Assembly: GCA_937982065.1 (NCBI GenBank)
Contig: CALJMO010000067.1
Coordinates: forward strand, 90,277 to 154,276
DNA from: an uncultured Collinsella sp.
GTDB taxonomy: Bacteria; Actinomycetota; Coriobacteriia; Coriobacteriales; Coriobacteriaceae
DNA: 64,000 bases
Direction of reading: 5' to 3'
Shown piece after piece: positions 18,701 to 26,731 of the stretch; position 1 is the first letter of the stretch, and each line of letters opens with the position of its first letter. The translations under genes were made by a program, and so were the position numbers. Below the pieces are notes generated by a model. It had not been told where the DNA came from and did no database searches. It worked only from the letters and a program-made list of their open reading frames with translations.

Positions 18701-19469
18701 CTTCGATTGTTGGCTGCGATTCAATCGTCTTGCCGTCAAGCTTAAAGCTGCCCTCCACAAAGCTGAAGTTCTCGCCTAGCGTATCGGTGAACTTAACGCT
18801 TGTGGCATACGGCTCGACGGTGAGCTTAACGGTCCAGGTGACCTTGGCCACGCCGTTGGAGCCCTGAGAGAAAACCCCCGACTTCTCTCCCTTAACGCTA
18901 CCGTCCTTGGTGGAAATATCGACCTTCCCCACGCCGGGGAACACGACAGATGTCACGCCACCAGAACCAACGTCCTTGTTTTTAAGCTGGAACGAGAAGC
19001 TGGCCGCGACATGGATGTTCGCAGGGTTTTTCGCGAGCCACGCCTTGTCGAACGTAAAGATGGCCTTGTTGTTTTTAATCTACCATGTGCCAGCTCTTAC
19101 GGCATCGGTGCCCGTTCCCGCCATAAGGTCCACAGCGGCGTTATCGTCGACGGCTATGGTGTCAGGAAACTTGTAAACGGCAACATTGTTCCCAGGCGTA
19201 GGAGCCTCGCCAGTTTTGAAATTTGCCGAAAAAGCCCCGTAAAGGGTTGATACAGAGGTCACGGCACCTTTTAGCTCCTGAGTACGATACTCGTCGGTAT
19301 AGAGCTTAACCGTAACGCTCGCTGTCTTCTCATCAATCGCAATCGGCGTCGGCGGCGTCGCATCCTCGGCGCGCACGGGGGCCGCACCGTAAAACACTGC
19401 GGCGGTGAGGCAAATCAAAATGAAAATCAGAGCCGCCATACCCAGCGACCGCGAGCGGTGTGCGTCCAT
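15741..19469 (-). pseudogene. Large LPXTG-anchored pilus tip/adhesin gene split by one amber codon
   Basis: Read straight through, 1242 codons encode a signal peptide (ending APVRA, ~residue 33), several collagen-adhesin-like beta domains, a SpaA-type domain (ITMTKYDAQQ...KLVESKAPEGY), an FctA/Spy0128-like domain near the end (TYTYKISEV, TYDTTEHKVKV), the sorting motif LPEAG, a membrane helix and a basic tail. A single TAG at 19080-19082 (codon 130, after TGG) interrupts it; the frame is otherwise open on both sides. CAG to TAG is the simplest origin. Without suppression the product is a 129-residue secreted fragment. A GTG at 18956 could in theory restart, but without a ribosome binding site or signal peptide. 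It is first in the pilin operon, with a promoter upstream. Confidence 0.82.
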
Positions 19470-19621
19470 AGTTGTCCCCTAATTCCTACAACACAGTGTG
19501 GAATACGGCGAATCGTCGGATCGAACACAAACCCCAACATCAACATGAACCTGCCTAGCGCATTGCAAGAACCCATTGGGGAGCAACTTCTAAGACGGTT
19601 CGTCTATGCCACAATGCATAA

Positions 19622-19649
19622 AATATAATATAGATACCAGTCATGTAAA
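19622..19649 (-). promoter_or_regulatory. Promoter of the pilus/adhesin operon
   Basis: On the minus strand, -35 TTTACA (19644-19649), a 16-base spacer and -10 TATATT (19622-19627), with a ~150-base leader before the ATG at 19469. The surroundings are strikingly AT-rich. The 7-2-7 palindrome AATACCA-GT-TGGTATT at 19676-19691 lies just upstream and may bind a regulator. Confidence 0.6.
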
Positions 19650-19828
19650 CCGCAGGTAAAGAGGTCTTTTAATTTAATACCAGTTGGTATTTACCTGTTA
19701 ACGGGTTTGCATTAAAGCAGTTATATTCTGTAGAATTATGTATATGTTTAAACAACTTAACTTTGACCGGAAAGCCGCTCGGAGGGATAACCGCCCCAGC
19801 TGTGGTGCAAACGAACCTGTCCACTGCA

Positions 19829-19866
19829 CAAAAAGGGCGCCGACCGCGATGGTCGACGCCCTTTCT
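19829..19866 (-). terminator. Terminator of typA
   Basis: On the minus strand, AAAGGGCGTCGACC pairs with GGTCGGCGCCCTTT, followed by TTG. It lies ~26 bp after the typA stop. Confidence 0.85.
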
Positions 19867-19891
19867 TGTTAGTCGCTATAAAGCCCAGCGC

Positions 19892-21730
19892 TTATTTGTT
19901 GACCTGGCCGGCGCGAACGGCAGCCTTCTTGCGGTCGGTGGCGTTGAGCAGACGCTTGCGCAGGCGGATGTTCTTGGGAGTGATCTCGACCAGCTCGTCG
20001 TCGGCGATGTACTCCAGCGCCTCCTCCAGCGAGAAGGTGCGGGGCGGCACCAGCTGAACGGAGATATCGGAGGTCGAGGAGCGCTGGTTGCCCAGGTTCT
20101 TGGTACGGGCGATATTGACGACCATGTCGCCAGCCTTGCTGCGCTCGCCCACGATCATGCCCTCGTAGCACTCGGTGCCTGGCTCAACAAACAGCTGACC
20201 GCGCTCCTGCAGCGTACCCAGGGCATAGGCAACGGCCTTCTCGGTGGTCATAGAGATCATTGCGCCGTTCTGGCGGTTGCCAATCTCGCCGGCATAGGGG
20301 CCGTACTCCAGGAAGGTGTGGTAGAACACGCCCTCGCCGTGGGTGACGTTCATGATGCGGTTCTTAAGACCCATGATGCCGCGGGTCGGGATCTTAAACT
20401 CGAGGTGCGTCACGATGCCCGAGGTATCCATGCTCGTCATGATGCCGCCGGAGGTACCGAAGACCTCAACGACCTTGCCCGAGTACTCGTCCGGGCACTC
20501 GACGACGGCCTGTTCGACAGGCTCCATCTTGTTGCCGTTCTCGTCCTTCTTAAACAGAACGCGGGGACGGCCGACCTGGAACTCAAAGCCCTCGCGGCGC
20601 ATGGACTCCATCAGGACGGACAGGTGCAGGATGCCGCGGCCCGAGACCTCGACGCCGCTCTTGTCCTCGAGCTCCTCGATCTTCATGGTCACGTTGTTCT
20701 CGGCCTCGTTGAACAGGCGCTCCTTGAGCTGACGGGCGCCCACGATGTCGCCGTCGCGGCCGACAAGCGGGGAGGTCGAAGCCTCAAAGACGATGGACAG
20801 GGTCGGCGGGTCGATCTCGATGGGCTCGAGCTCGACAGGGTTCTCGGGATCGGTGTAGACATCGCCGATATCGGTGCGGTCGATACCCACGACAGCGGCG
20901 ATGTCGCCGGCGCCGACTTCCTGGCACTCGGTACGGCCCAGGTAGTCGAAGGTAAAGAGCTGCTTGACGGTGGCGGTAGCGCTGGAGCCGTCGTTCTTGA
21001 CAACCAGGATCTGGTCGCCCTGGTGGATGGCGCCAGAGTACACGCGGCCGATACCGATGCGGCCGACGAAGTTGGAGTGGTCGATGGTCACGCACTGCAT
21101 GGCCAGCGGGGCGTTCTCGTCAACCTCGGGCGCGGGCATGTCGTCGATAATCATATCGAGCAGCGGGTACATGTCCATGTTGCCGTCGTTAGGGTCAAGA
21201 CGGGCAAAGCCGTTCATGGCGCTGGCGTAGACCACGTGCTCCATGGCGAACTCAAGCTGGTCGTCGGTGGCGCCCAGGTCGGCCATGAGGTCCAGGCAGT
21301 CGTTGTAGGCCTTCTCGGGGTTGGCGCCCGGACGGTCGATCTTGTTGATGACGATCATGATCTTAAGGCCGGTGTCGATAGCGTGACGCAGCACGAAGCG
21401 GGTCTGGGGCATGGGGCCCTCAAAGGCGTCGACCAGCAGCAGGGCGCCGTCGGCCATACGCAGCACGCGCTCGACCTCGCCGCCAAAGTCGGCGTGGCCC
21501 GGGGTGTCGATGACGTTGATCTTGACGTCCTTGTACTCGATAGAGATGTTCTTGGCGAGAATCGTAATGCCGCGCTCGCGCTCCTGGTCGTTGGAATCCA
21601 GGACGCGGTCCTCGACCTGCTGGTTGGCACGGAAGGCGTCCGTGGCACGCAGGAGCTTGTCGACCATCGTCGTCTTGCCGTGGTCGACGTGAGCGATGAT
21701 GGCGATGTTCCTCAGATTGTCTACGCGCAT
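19892..21730 (-). CDS. typA: Ribosome-associated translational GTPase TypA/BipA
   Basis: Elongation-factor-like GTPase of 612 residues that binds the ribosome under stress and helps 50S assembly. G1 AHVDHGKTT (~13-21), G3 DTPGHADF (~75-82) and G4 NKID (~129-132) are visible, followed by EF-G-like domains and the C-terminal BipA-specific domain. The N-terminus MRVDNLRNIAIIAHVDHGK is typical. ATG at 21730 with AGGGGAA upstream. Single gene with its own terminator. Confidence 0.96.
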   Translation of the reverse strand: MRVDNLRNIAIIAHVDHGKTTMVDKLLRATDAFRANQQVEDRVLDSNDQERERGITILAKNISIEYKDVKINVIDTPGHADFGGEVERVLRMADGALLLVDAFEGPMPQTRFVLRHAIDTGLKIMIVINKIDRPGANPEKAYNDCLDLMADLGATDDQLEFAMEHVVYASAMNGFARLDPNDGNMDMYPLLDMIIDDMPAPEVDENAPLAMQCVTIDHSNFVGRIGIGRVYSGAIHQGDQILVVKNDGSSATATVKQLFTFDYLGRTECQEVGAGDIAAVVGIDRTDIGDVYTDPENPVELEPIEIDPPTLSIVFEASTSPLVGRDGDIVGARQLKERLFNEAENNVTMKIEELEDKSGVEVSGRGILHLSVLMESMRREGFEFQVGRPRVLFKKDENGNKMEPVEQAVVECPDEYSGKVVEVFGTSGGIMTSMDTSGIVTHLEFKIPTRGIMGLKNRIMNVTHGEGVFYHTFLEYGPYAGEIGNRQNGAMISMTTEKAVAYALGTLQERGQLFVEPGTECYEGMIVGERSKAGDMVVNIARTKNLGNQRSSTSDISVQLVPPRTFSLEEALEYIADDELVEITPKNIRLRKRLLNATDRKKAAVRAGQVNK

Positions 21731-21847
21731 GTAGTTCCCCTATCTTCTATCTATATACAAACGGCACGCGTATGCGGCCCGCCCAGCGATACAACGCTCA
21801 GCGGGAATATTGAGCCTTTTACCGAAAACTCGTTTATTTTAGCGATT

Positions 21848-22297
21848 TTAGATGAGAGGGGTTTCCTCACCTGCAGGTTCAGGGTCGCTCCACATAAAAC
21901 CATCGCCGGCGCCCATGCCCTCATACAGCACATATGCCGAAAAACCACTCTCGAGCGTGGTTTCGAAGAAGCTCACGAGCAGAGCATCGTGATAGCCGCC
22001 GTCAATCTCGACGCAGCCGGTGTAGCCGATGGCATAGCGAGCGATACGGCCCAGGCCCTCGTCCTTAAGACCCATCTTGTGCTCGGAGATAAAGTTGGTG
22101 GCCGCCTCGAGGCACGCCTCTTCGCCATCCTCATCGAGCGCCGCCAGATAACGGTTGGAAGCGGCGTCCTCAATTGCCACGACCACGCCAGGGTTTTCAC
22201 CGGCGGCAAGGTCGTCCAAGAACGCGCCGATCAGATCGCACACCATGGCGTCGAGCTCGGCGGAGACGTTACCGGCGTCCTGCATATCCTGTGCCAT
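21848..22297 (-). CDS. Conserved hypothetical protein, 149 residues
   Basis: I do not recognise the family. The product is acidic and soluble, without signal peptide or membrane segments. Mixed alpha/beta character: helices in the first 70 residues, then GYTGCVEIDGGYHDALLVSF strand-like stretches and a C-terminus rich in Gly/Glu/Pro. It lies ~30 bp after the small membrane protein gene and 117 bp before typA, so it may be the last gene of the DUF151 cluster. Confidence 0.65.
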   Translation of the reverse strand: MAQDMQDAGNVSAELDAMVCDLIGAFLDDLAAGENPGVVVAIEDAASNRYLAALDEDGEEACLEAATNFISEHKMGLKDEGLGRIARYAIGYTGCVEIDGGYHDALLVSFFETTLESGFSAYVLYEGMGAGDGFMWSDPEPAGEETPLI

Positions 22298-22327
22298 CTT
22301 TAGACCTTCCCATCGAGTCTGGCGTCG

Positions 22328-22717
22328 TTACAGTTCTTGTGCCTCGGCGGCGATCCTGGCGGCAGCGTCGCGGGCGCGCATCATGTCCGCTGCGCGCTTG
22401 TCGAGCACCTTGATCTGACTGGTCAGCATTACCGCATCGACCACACCCCAGATCACAAGGCCCGTAGAGATCGAAAACCCAAGCGCACCAACTGTACCAC
22501 GAAGGCGCGAGCAGATTGCCGCGACAAGGGCGGAGACGACAACCATCTTGATAAACGAGCCGCGGCGTTCGCGAAGCGTGCGGGCCTGCGTCACATAGGC
22601 AATGCGAGCCGCCTCAGAAGCCTCCGAGCGCATCTGGGCCTCGCGCGCAATGGCCGCCGCCTCAGCCGACATACCGCCGGCCATCAGCGAACGCTCCGCA
22701 GCCTGGCCGCCCCACAT
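22328..22717 (-). CDS. Small membrane protein of unknown function, 129 residues
   Basis: Ala/Arg-rich N-terminal helix (~15-50), then two hydrophobic segments (MVVVSALVAAICSRL, ~58-72; ALGFSISTGLVIWGVVDAVML, ~78-98) and a charged C-terminal helix. The start ATG directly abuts the stop of the bifunctional-nuclease gene (TAAATG), which implies translational coupling. Family not recognised. Confidence 0.65.
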   Translation of the reverse strand: MWGGQAAERSLMAGGMSAEAAAIAREAQMRSEASEAARIAYVTQARTLRERRGSFIKMVVVSALVAAICSRLRGTVGALGFSISTGLVIWGVVDAVMLTSQIKVLDKRAADMMRARDAAARIAAEAQEL

Positions 22718-23218
22718 TTAGAAGTCATCGGGGGAGAGCGTATGGACGAACTCGTCGAACTTCTCGAACTCCCGCTCGTCGTCAACTTCCTCGGCATGGG
22801 CAGAAACGGTGCCCAGGCGATTCATGATGTCGTCCTCCACAAACATGGGGGCATTGCTGCGCACGGCAAGGGCAATGGCATCACTGGGACGCGCATCGAT
22901 CTTATGCTCGTTGCCATCGGCCAACACGACAACCGTCGCGTAAAACACGGGCGGCTCGGCGCGAACGATTTCGATGCGTTCGAGCTTGGCACCCAGGGCG
23001 CCAACAGTATCGAGCAACAGGTCATGGGTAATCGGGCGCTCGGCGCGGCCGCTATCGATGCCGCGGCTGATGGCAGCGGCTTCAAACGAACCAGTTTGAA
23101 TGGAAAGGGAACGCAGTGGCGCGGGCGAGTCCGATTTGCTGCAGCGCTCGCGAAGCACGATAAGCGATGGCACGGGACCGGCGGCCATGACGATGGTCTC
23201 TATGTCGACACGAACCAT
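22718..23218 (-). CDS. Bifunctional nuclease (BFN/DUF151) domain protein
   Basis: A 166-residue protein of the DUF151 family, in which plant and mycobacterial members have reported nuclease activity. The core motifs are present: ERPITHDLLLDTVGALGAKL, VFYATVVV and the signature KIDARPSDAIALAVRSNAPMFV. ATG at 23218 with GGAGGTG upstream is clearly the start; upstream residues in the same frame are not conserved in character. First gene of a three-gene cluster read leftward. Confidence 0.87.
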   Translation of the reverse strand: MVRVDIETIVMAAGPVPSLIVLRERCSKSDSPAPLRSLSIQTGSFEAAAISRGIDSGRAERPITHDLLLDTVGALGAKLERIEIVRAEPPVFYATVVVLADGNEHKIDARPSDAIALAVRSNAPMFVEDDIMNRLGTVSAHAEEVDDEREFEKFDEFVHTLSPDDF

Positions 23219-23333
23219 GGAACACCTCCGGTACGTAGCGGTTAACACGCGGCAAGGTCGCCGCATTGAATAGCTATACTACCCAATCTTTCGCACAGCA
23301 CACAAAACCAAAATGAGATTTATCACAGACAAG

Positions 23334-23364
23334 AAAAAAGCCCCGAGGCAATGCCCCAGGGCTC
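23334..23364 (-). terminator. Terminator after tRNA-Ile 1
   Basis: On the minus strand, AGCCCTGGGGC pairs (with G-U pairs) with GCCTCGGGGCT, followed by TTTTTT. Confidence 0.8.
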
Positions 23365-23377
23365 TTCACAGTTTTGA

Positions 23378-23454
23378 TGGTGGACCTGACAAGATTCGAA
23401 CTTGTGACCTCCCGGTTATCAGCCGGACGCTCTAACCAACTGAGCTACAGGTCC
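23378..23454 (-). tRNA. tRNA-Ile (GAT), copy 1
   Basis: Acceptor GGACCTG/CAGGTCC, D-arm GCTCAGTTGGTTAGAGC, anticodon loop CTGATAA giving GAT, T-loop AGTTCGAATCT, encoded CCA. Identical in sequence to copy 2 at 23602-23678. Confidence 0.97.
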
Positions 23455-23458
23455 ATCA

Positions 23459-23534
23459 TGGTGGAGGTTAGGGGGATCGAACCCCTGACCTCAGGCTTGC
23501 AAAGCCCGCGCTCTCCCAGCTGAGCTAAACCCCC
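23459..23534 (-). tRNA. tRNA-Ala (TGC)
   Basis: Acceptor GGGGGTT/AACCTCC with one G-U pair, D-arm GCTCAGCTGGGAGAGC, anticodon loop TTTGCAA giving TGC, encoded CCA. Four bases separate it from tRNA-Ile copy 1, so the two are one transcript. Confidence 0.97.
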
Positions 23535-23545
23535 ACGGAGACAGT

Positions 23546-23590
23546 AATAAACACCCCAGCGGCGACTCGGCTCTCGCTGGGGTGTTTATT
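23546..23590 (-). terminator. Long hairpin between tRNA-Ile copy 2 and tRNA-Ala
   Basis: Perfect 15-bp arms AATAAACACCCCAGC and GCTGGGGTGTTTATT with a 15-base loop. It probably terminates the copy 2 transcript. Confidence 0.75.
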
Positions 23591-23601
23591 GCGAAAGAAA
23601 G

Positions 23602-23678
23602 TGGTGGACCTGACAAGATTCGAACTTGTGACCTCCCGGTTATCAGCCGGACGCTCTAACCAACTGAGCTACAGGTCC
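23602..23678 (-). tRNA. tRNA-Ile (GAT), copy 2
   Basis: Same sequence as copy 1, anticodon GAT, encoded CCA. The first tRNA of the cluster when read on the minus strand. Confidence 0.97.
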
Positions 23679-23726
23679 ATCGCGCAAGGGATATATTAGA
23701 CGAGTCGTTACGCGCGCGTCAACAAC

Positions 23727-23911
23727 TTTTTTGAAAATCTTTGAGGGGTGTCGGCCCCGGCTGCCCGGCGGCATGCGAAGTCGCCTGCTCGGACAGTCCT
23801 GCTCGCACGGAGAGCACATTAAGTGCTCTCCGGCTCGTGCGGAACTCGCGATCGACTTCGCATGCCGCCGGGCAGCCGGGGCCGACGCGGGGTTCAAAGG
23901 TTTTCAAAAAA
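23727..23911. repeat. 185-bp composite palindrome between gyrA and the tRNA cluster
   Basis: Inner arms of 34 bp are perfect (GTCGGCCCCGGCTGCCCGGC... at 23750-23783 against 23853-23886). They extend outward through TTTTTTGAAAA-N-CTTTGA (23727-23743) mirrored at 23893-23911 with few mismatches. The 69-base centre holds a second palindrome, GGAGAGCAC-ATTAA-GTGCTCTCC. No gene fits here. Confidence 0.9.
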
Positions 23912-23938
23912 GCGGTCGGCGCGCAGTGCGCCGACCGC
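23904..23938 (-). terminator. Terminator of gyrA
   Basis: On the minus strand, GCGGTCGGCGC-ACTGC-GCGCCGACCGC is followed by TTTTTTGAAAA, ~40 bp after the gyrA stop. Its T-tract forms one outer edge of the 185-bp palindrome. Confidence 0.85.
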
Positions 23939-23978
23939 CGATATATGGGGTCTGATATTTTCTAACAGTTAGGGCCTC

Positions 23979-26720
23979 TTACTCGTCAAGGAGATCTTCC
24001 GGCATGTCGTTGCCGTCGCCTAGATCGACAGGGGTTTCTTCGGGGGCGGAGCCGTTTTCTATGGCTTCGCCTTCGGGCCTCTCTTTGGCGGCCGTCATGC
24101 GGGCCACGGCGCAGATGCGGTCGTTGTCGTCGACGGTCATCATCTTGACGCCCTGGGTGGCGCGGCCGGTCTGGCTGATCTCGTCGGTCTTGACGCGAAT
24201 GACCGTCGCGCCCTCCGTCACGATGAACAGCTCGTGCTGCGGGCCCACCGTCTTCATGGCCGCGAGGTTACCCTTACGCTCGGTCATTTGAATGGTGTAG
24301 ACGCCCTGGCCGCCGCGATTCTGCTCCGGGTAGTCCGCAACCGGCGTGCGCTTGCCGTAGCCGCGCTCGGTGATGACGAACAGATCGCCGTTGCCGTTAG
24401 TGACTTCCATGCCCAGAACGCTAACGCCGTCCTTCATACCGATACCGCGAACGCCGCTGGTATCGCGACCGGTAGCGCGTACCTGCTCCTCGGAGAACAT
24501 GATCGCCTTGCCCGCGGTGGTGGCCAGGATAATCTTGTCGCCCTCGCGCACGCGGCGCACGTTCAGCAGCGCGTCGTCGTCACGCAGGTTGATAGCGATC
24601 AGGCCGTCGCGACGGCTGCGGTCATATGCGCTCATCACGGTCTTCTTGACCATGCCGCTCTTGGTGGCAAACATCAGGTACTCGTCGGCTGGGAACTCGC
24701 GGCAGCTGATGACGCTCGCGATCTTCTCGCCCTCCTCGAAGGGCAGCAGGTTGACGATCGCGGTACCGCGCGCCTGGCGCGTACCCACCGGCAGCTCGTG
24801 CACCTTCAGGCGATAGACCTTGCCCTTGCTCGAGAAGAACAGCACGTACTCGTGCGTGGATGCGATAAACATCTCGTCGATGACGTCGTCCTCTTTGAGG
24901 TTGACGCCCGACACGCCCTTGCCACCGCGCTTTTGGGCACGGTAGGCGGCCACCGGGATACGCTTAACGTAGCCGGTGTGGGTGATGGTCACGACCATAT
25001 CCTCGTCGGCGATGAGGTCCTCGACATCCAGGTCCTTCTCAACCTGGCTGATCTCGGTGCGGCGCTTGTCGGCGAACTTCTTGGAGATCTCGCGCATCTC
25101 CTCCTTGATGACGCCCAGAATCTTCTCCTCGTGCGCCAGCAGGTCCTCGTAGTAGGCGATGGCGCGGCGCAGGCCGTCCAACTCTTCTTGGATCTTGTCG
25201 CGCTCCAGGCCGGTCAGGCGGCGCAGCTTCATCTCGAGGATGGCCGTGGTCTGCTCGGGCGTAAAGCCAAAGCGTTCGATCAGTCGGCTGCTGGCCTCGG
25301 AGTCGGTCTGCGAGGAGCGGATGATGCTGATGACCTCGTCGATATGGTCAAGGGCCATCAGGTAGCCCTCGAGGATATGCGCGCGGGCCTGGGCCTTCTT
25401 AAGGTCAAAGCGGGTGCGGCGGGTGACGACGTCGACCTGGTGGTCGATGTAGTGCTGCAGCATCTCGCGCAGGCTCAGGCATTTGGGAACGCCGTTGACG
25501 AGTGCCAGGTTGTTGGCGCCAAAGGTCGTCTGCAGCGAGGTGTACTTATACAGGTTGTTGAGCACGACCTGCGGAATGACGCCCTTCTTGAGCTCGATGA
25601 CCAGACGGATGCCCTTCTGGTTGGACTCATCGCGCATATCCGAGATGCCCTCAATGCGCTTGTCGTTGACGAGTTGGGCGATCTTCTCCTGCAGGGTGCC
25701 CTTGTTGACCATGTAGGGAATCTCGGTAAAGACCAGGCGGCTGCGGCCGGTCTTGGTGGACTCCACATGTGCCTTGGCACGCACGGTAATGGAGCCGCGG
25801 CCGGTCTCGTAGCTCTGCTTAATGCCGGCGCTGCCCATGATGATGGCGCCGGTGGGGAAGTCCGGACCGGGCATGATCTGCATGAGCTCGTCGACGGTGG
25901 CGTCGGGGTTGTCGATCAGGTAGCAGGTGGCCTCGATCGCCTCGGTGAGGTTATGCGGGGCGATGTTGGTGGCCATGCCGACGGCGATGCCCTGGCTGCC
26001 GTTGACCAGCAGGTTGGGAAAGCGCGCAGGCAGTGCCACGGGCTCGGCGAGCGATTCGTCGTAGTTGGGCTGCCAGTCGACGGTATCCTTCTGCAAGTCA
26101 CGCAGCAGTTCCATGGCGGGCTTGGCCAGGCGGCTCTCGGTGTAACGCATGGCCGCCGCGCCGTCGCCATCGATGTTGCCGAAGTTGCCGTGACCGTCGA
26201 TGAGCGGCGTGCGCATGGAGAACCACTGCGCCAGGCGGACCATGGCCTCGTAGACCGCAAAGTCACCGTGCGGGTGGTACTTACCGATAACTTCGCCGAC
26301 CGTCCAGGCCGACTTTTTGTGTGGGCGGTTGGGGTAGATGCCGCTCTCGTTCATCGCGTACAGGATGCGGCGGTGTACCGGCTTTAAGCCGTCGCGCACG
26401 TCCGGCAGGGCACGCGCTGTGATAACCGACATCGAATACTCGATGAACGACTGCTTCATCTCGCGACCGAACTCCGAAATCTGGAGCTGGCCGCCGTTGA
26501 TGTCCTCGCCGGCCGAGGCGCCACGATCGACTTCGCCAAAGCTCTCCTCGAGCTCACCGTCGTCGTCCTCTTCCTCATCATCATCGGCATCGGGGTTATA
26601 GGTGTCCGGATCGCCGTCCTCGCCCTGCTCAGCACGGGCAAGCAGGCGCTTCAGATCATCGGGCATACCGGCATCGCCGGCCTCGTCCATACCCTCGTTA
26701 TTGTTGATATCGTCTGCCAC
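23979..26720 (-). CDS. gyrA: DNA gyrase subunit A with acidic N-terminal extension
   Basis: Breakage-reunion subunit of gyrase, catalysing negative supercoiling with GyrB. The catalytic Tyr is in AAMRYTE (Tyr193), and the GyrA box region has the usual Gln/Arg/Gly pattern (RAQKRGGKG). At 913 residues it is longer than most because ~75 acidic residues (DADDDEEEDDDGELEE) precede the conserved start of the winged-helix region. The quinolone-resistance segment reads HPHGDFAVYE, with Phe154 at the position of E. coli Ser83 and Glu158 at Asp87. Follows gyrB by 11 bp; own terminator downstream. Confidence 0.97.
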   Translation of the reverse strand: MADDINNNEGMDEAGDAGMPDDLKRLLARAEQGEDGDPDTYNPDADDDEEEDDDGELEESFGEVDRGASAGEDINGGQLQISEFGREMKQSFIEYSMSVITARALPDVRDGLKPVHRRILYAMNESGIYPNRPHKKSAWTVGEVIGKYHPHGDFAVYEAMVRLAQWFSMRTPLIDGHGNFGNIDGDGAAAMRYTESRLAKPAMELLRDLQKDTVDWQPNYDESLAEPVALPARFPNLLVNGSQGIAVGMATNIAPHNLTEAIEATCYLIDNPDATVDELMQIMPGPDFPTGAIIMGSAGIKQSYETGRGSITVRAKAHVESTKTGRSRLVFTEIPYMVNKGTLQEKIAQLVNDKRIEGISDMRDESNQKGIRLVIELKKGVIPQVVLNNLYKYTSLQTTFGANNLALVNGVPKCLSLREMLQHYIDHQVDVVTRRTRFDLKKAQARAHILEGYLMALDHIDEVISIIRSSQTDSEASSRLIERFGFTPEQTTAILEMKLRRLTGLERDKIQEELDGLRRAIAYYEDLLAHEEKILGVIKEEMREISKKFADKRRTEISQVEKDLDVEDLIADEDMVVTITHTGYVKRIPVAAYRAQKRGGKGVSGVNLKEDDVIDEMFIASTHEYVLFFSSKGKVYRLKVHELPVGTRQARGTAIVNLLPFEEGEKIASVISCREFPADEYLMFATKSGMVKKTVMSAYDRSRRDGLIAINLRDDDALLNVRRVREGDKIILATTAGKAIMFSEEQVRATGRDTSGVRGIGMKDGVSVLGMEVTNGNGDLFVITERGYGKRTPVADYPEQNRGGQGVYTIQMTERKGNLAAMKTVGPQHELFIVTEGATVIRVKTDEISQTGRATQGVKMMTVDDNDRICAVARMTAAKERPEGEAIENGSAPEETPVDLGDGNDMPEDLLDE

Positions 26721-26731
26721 GTTACCTCCTC

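Noticed and set aside
15741..18956. The second part of the split adhesin as an independent gene starting at GTG 18956
   Set aside because: No ribosome binding site, no signal peptide, and the frame upstream of the GTG is open and in register back to the TAG, so it reads as part of one gene.
21785..21815. CCCGC.../...GCGGG hairpin between the 149-residue gene and typA
   Set aside because: The stem is imperfect and no T-tract follows on either strand, so I do not list it as a terminator.
23643..23965. Short frames within and around the 185-bp palindrome
   Set aside because: They follow the palindrome on both strands with similar mirror sequences, and no ribosome binding site or family similarity is seen.
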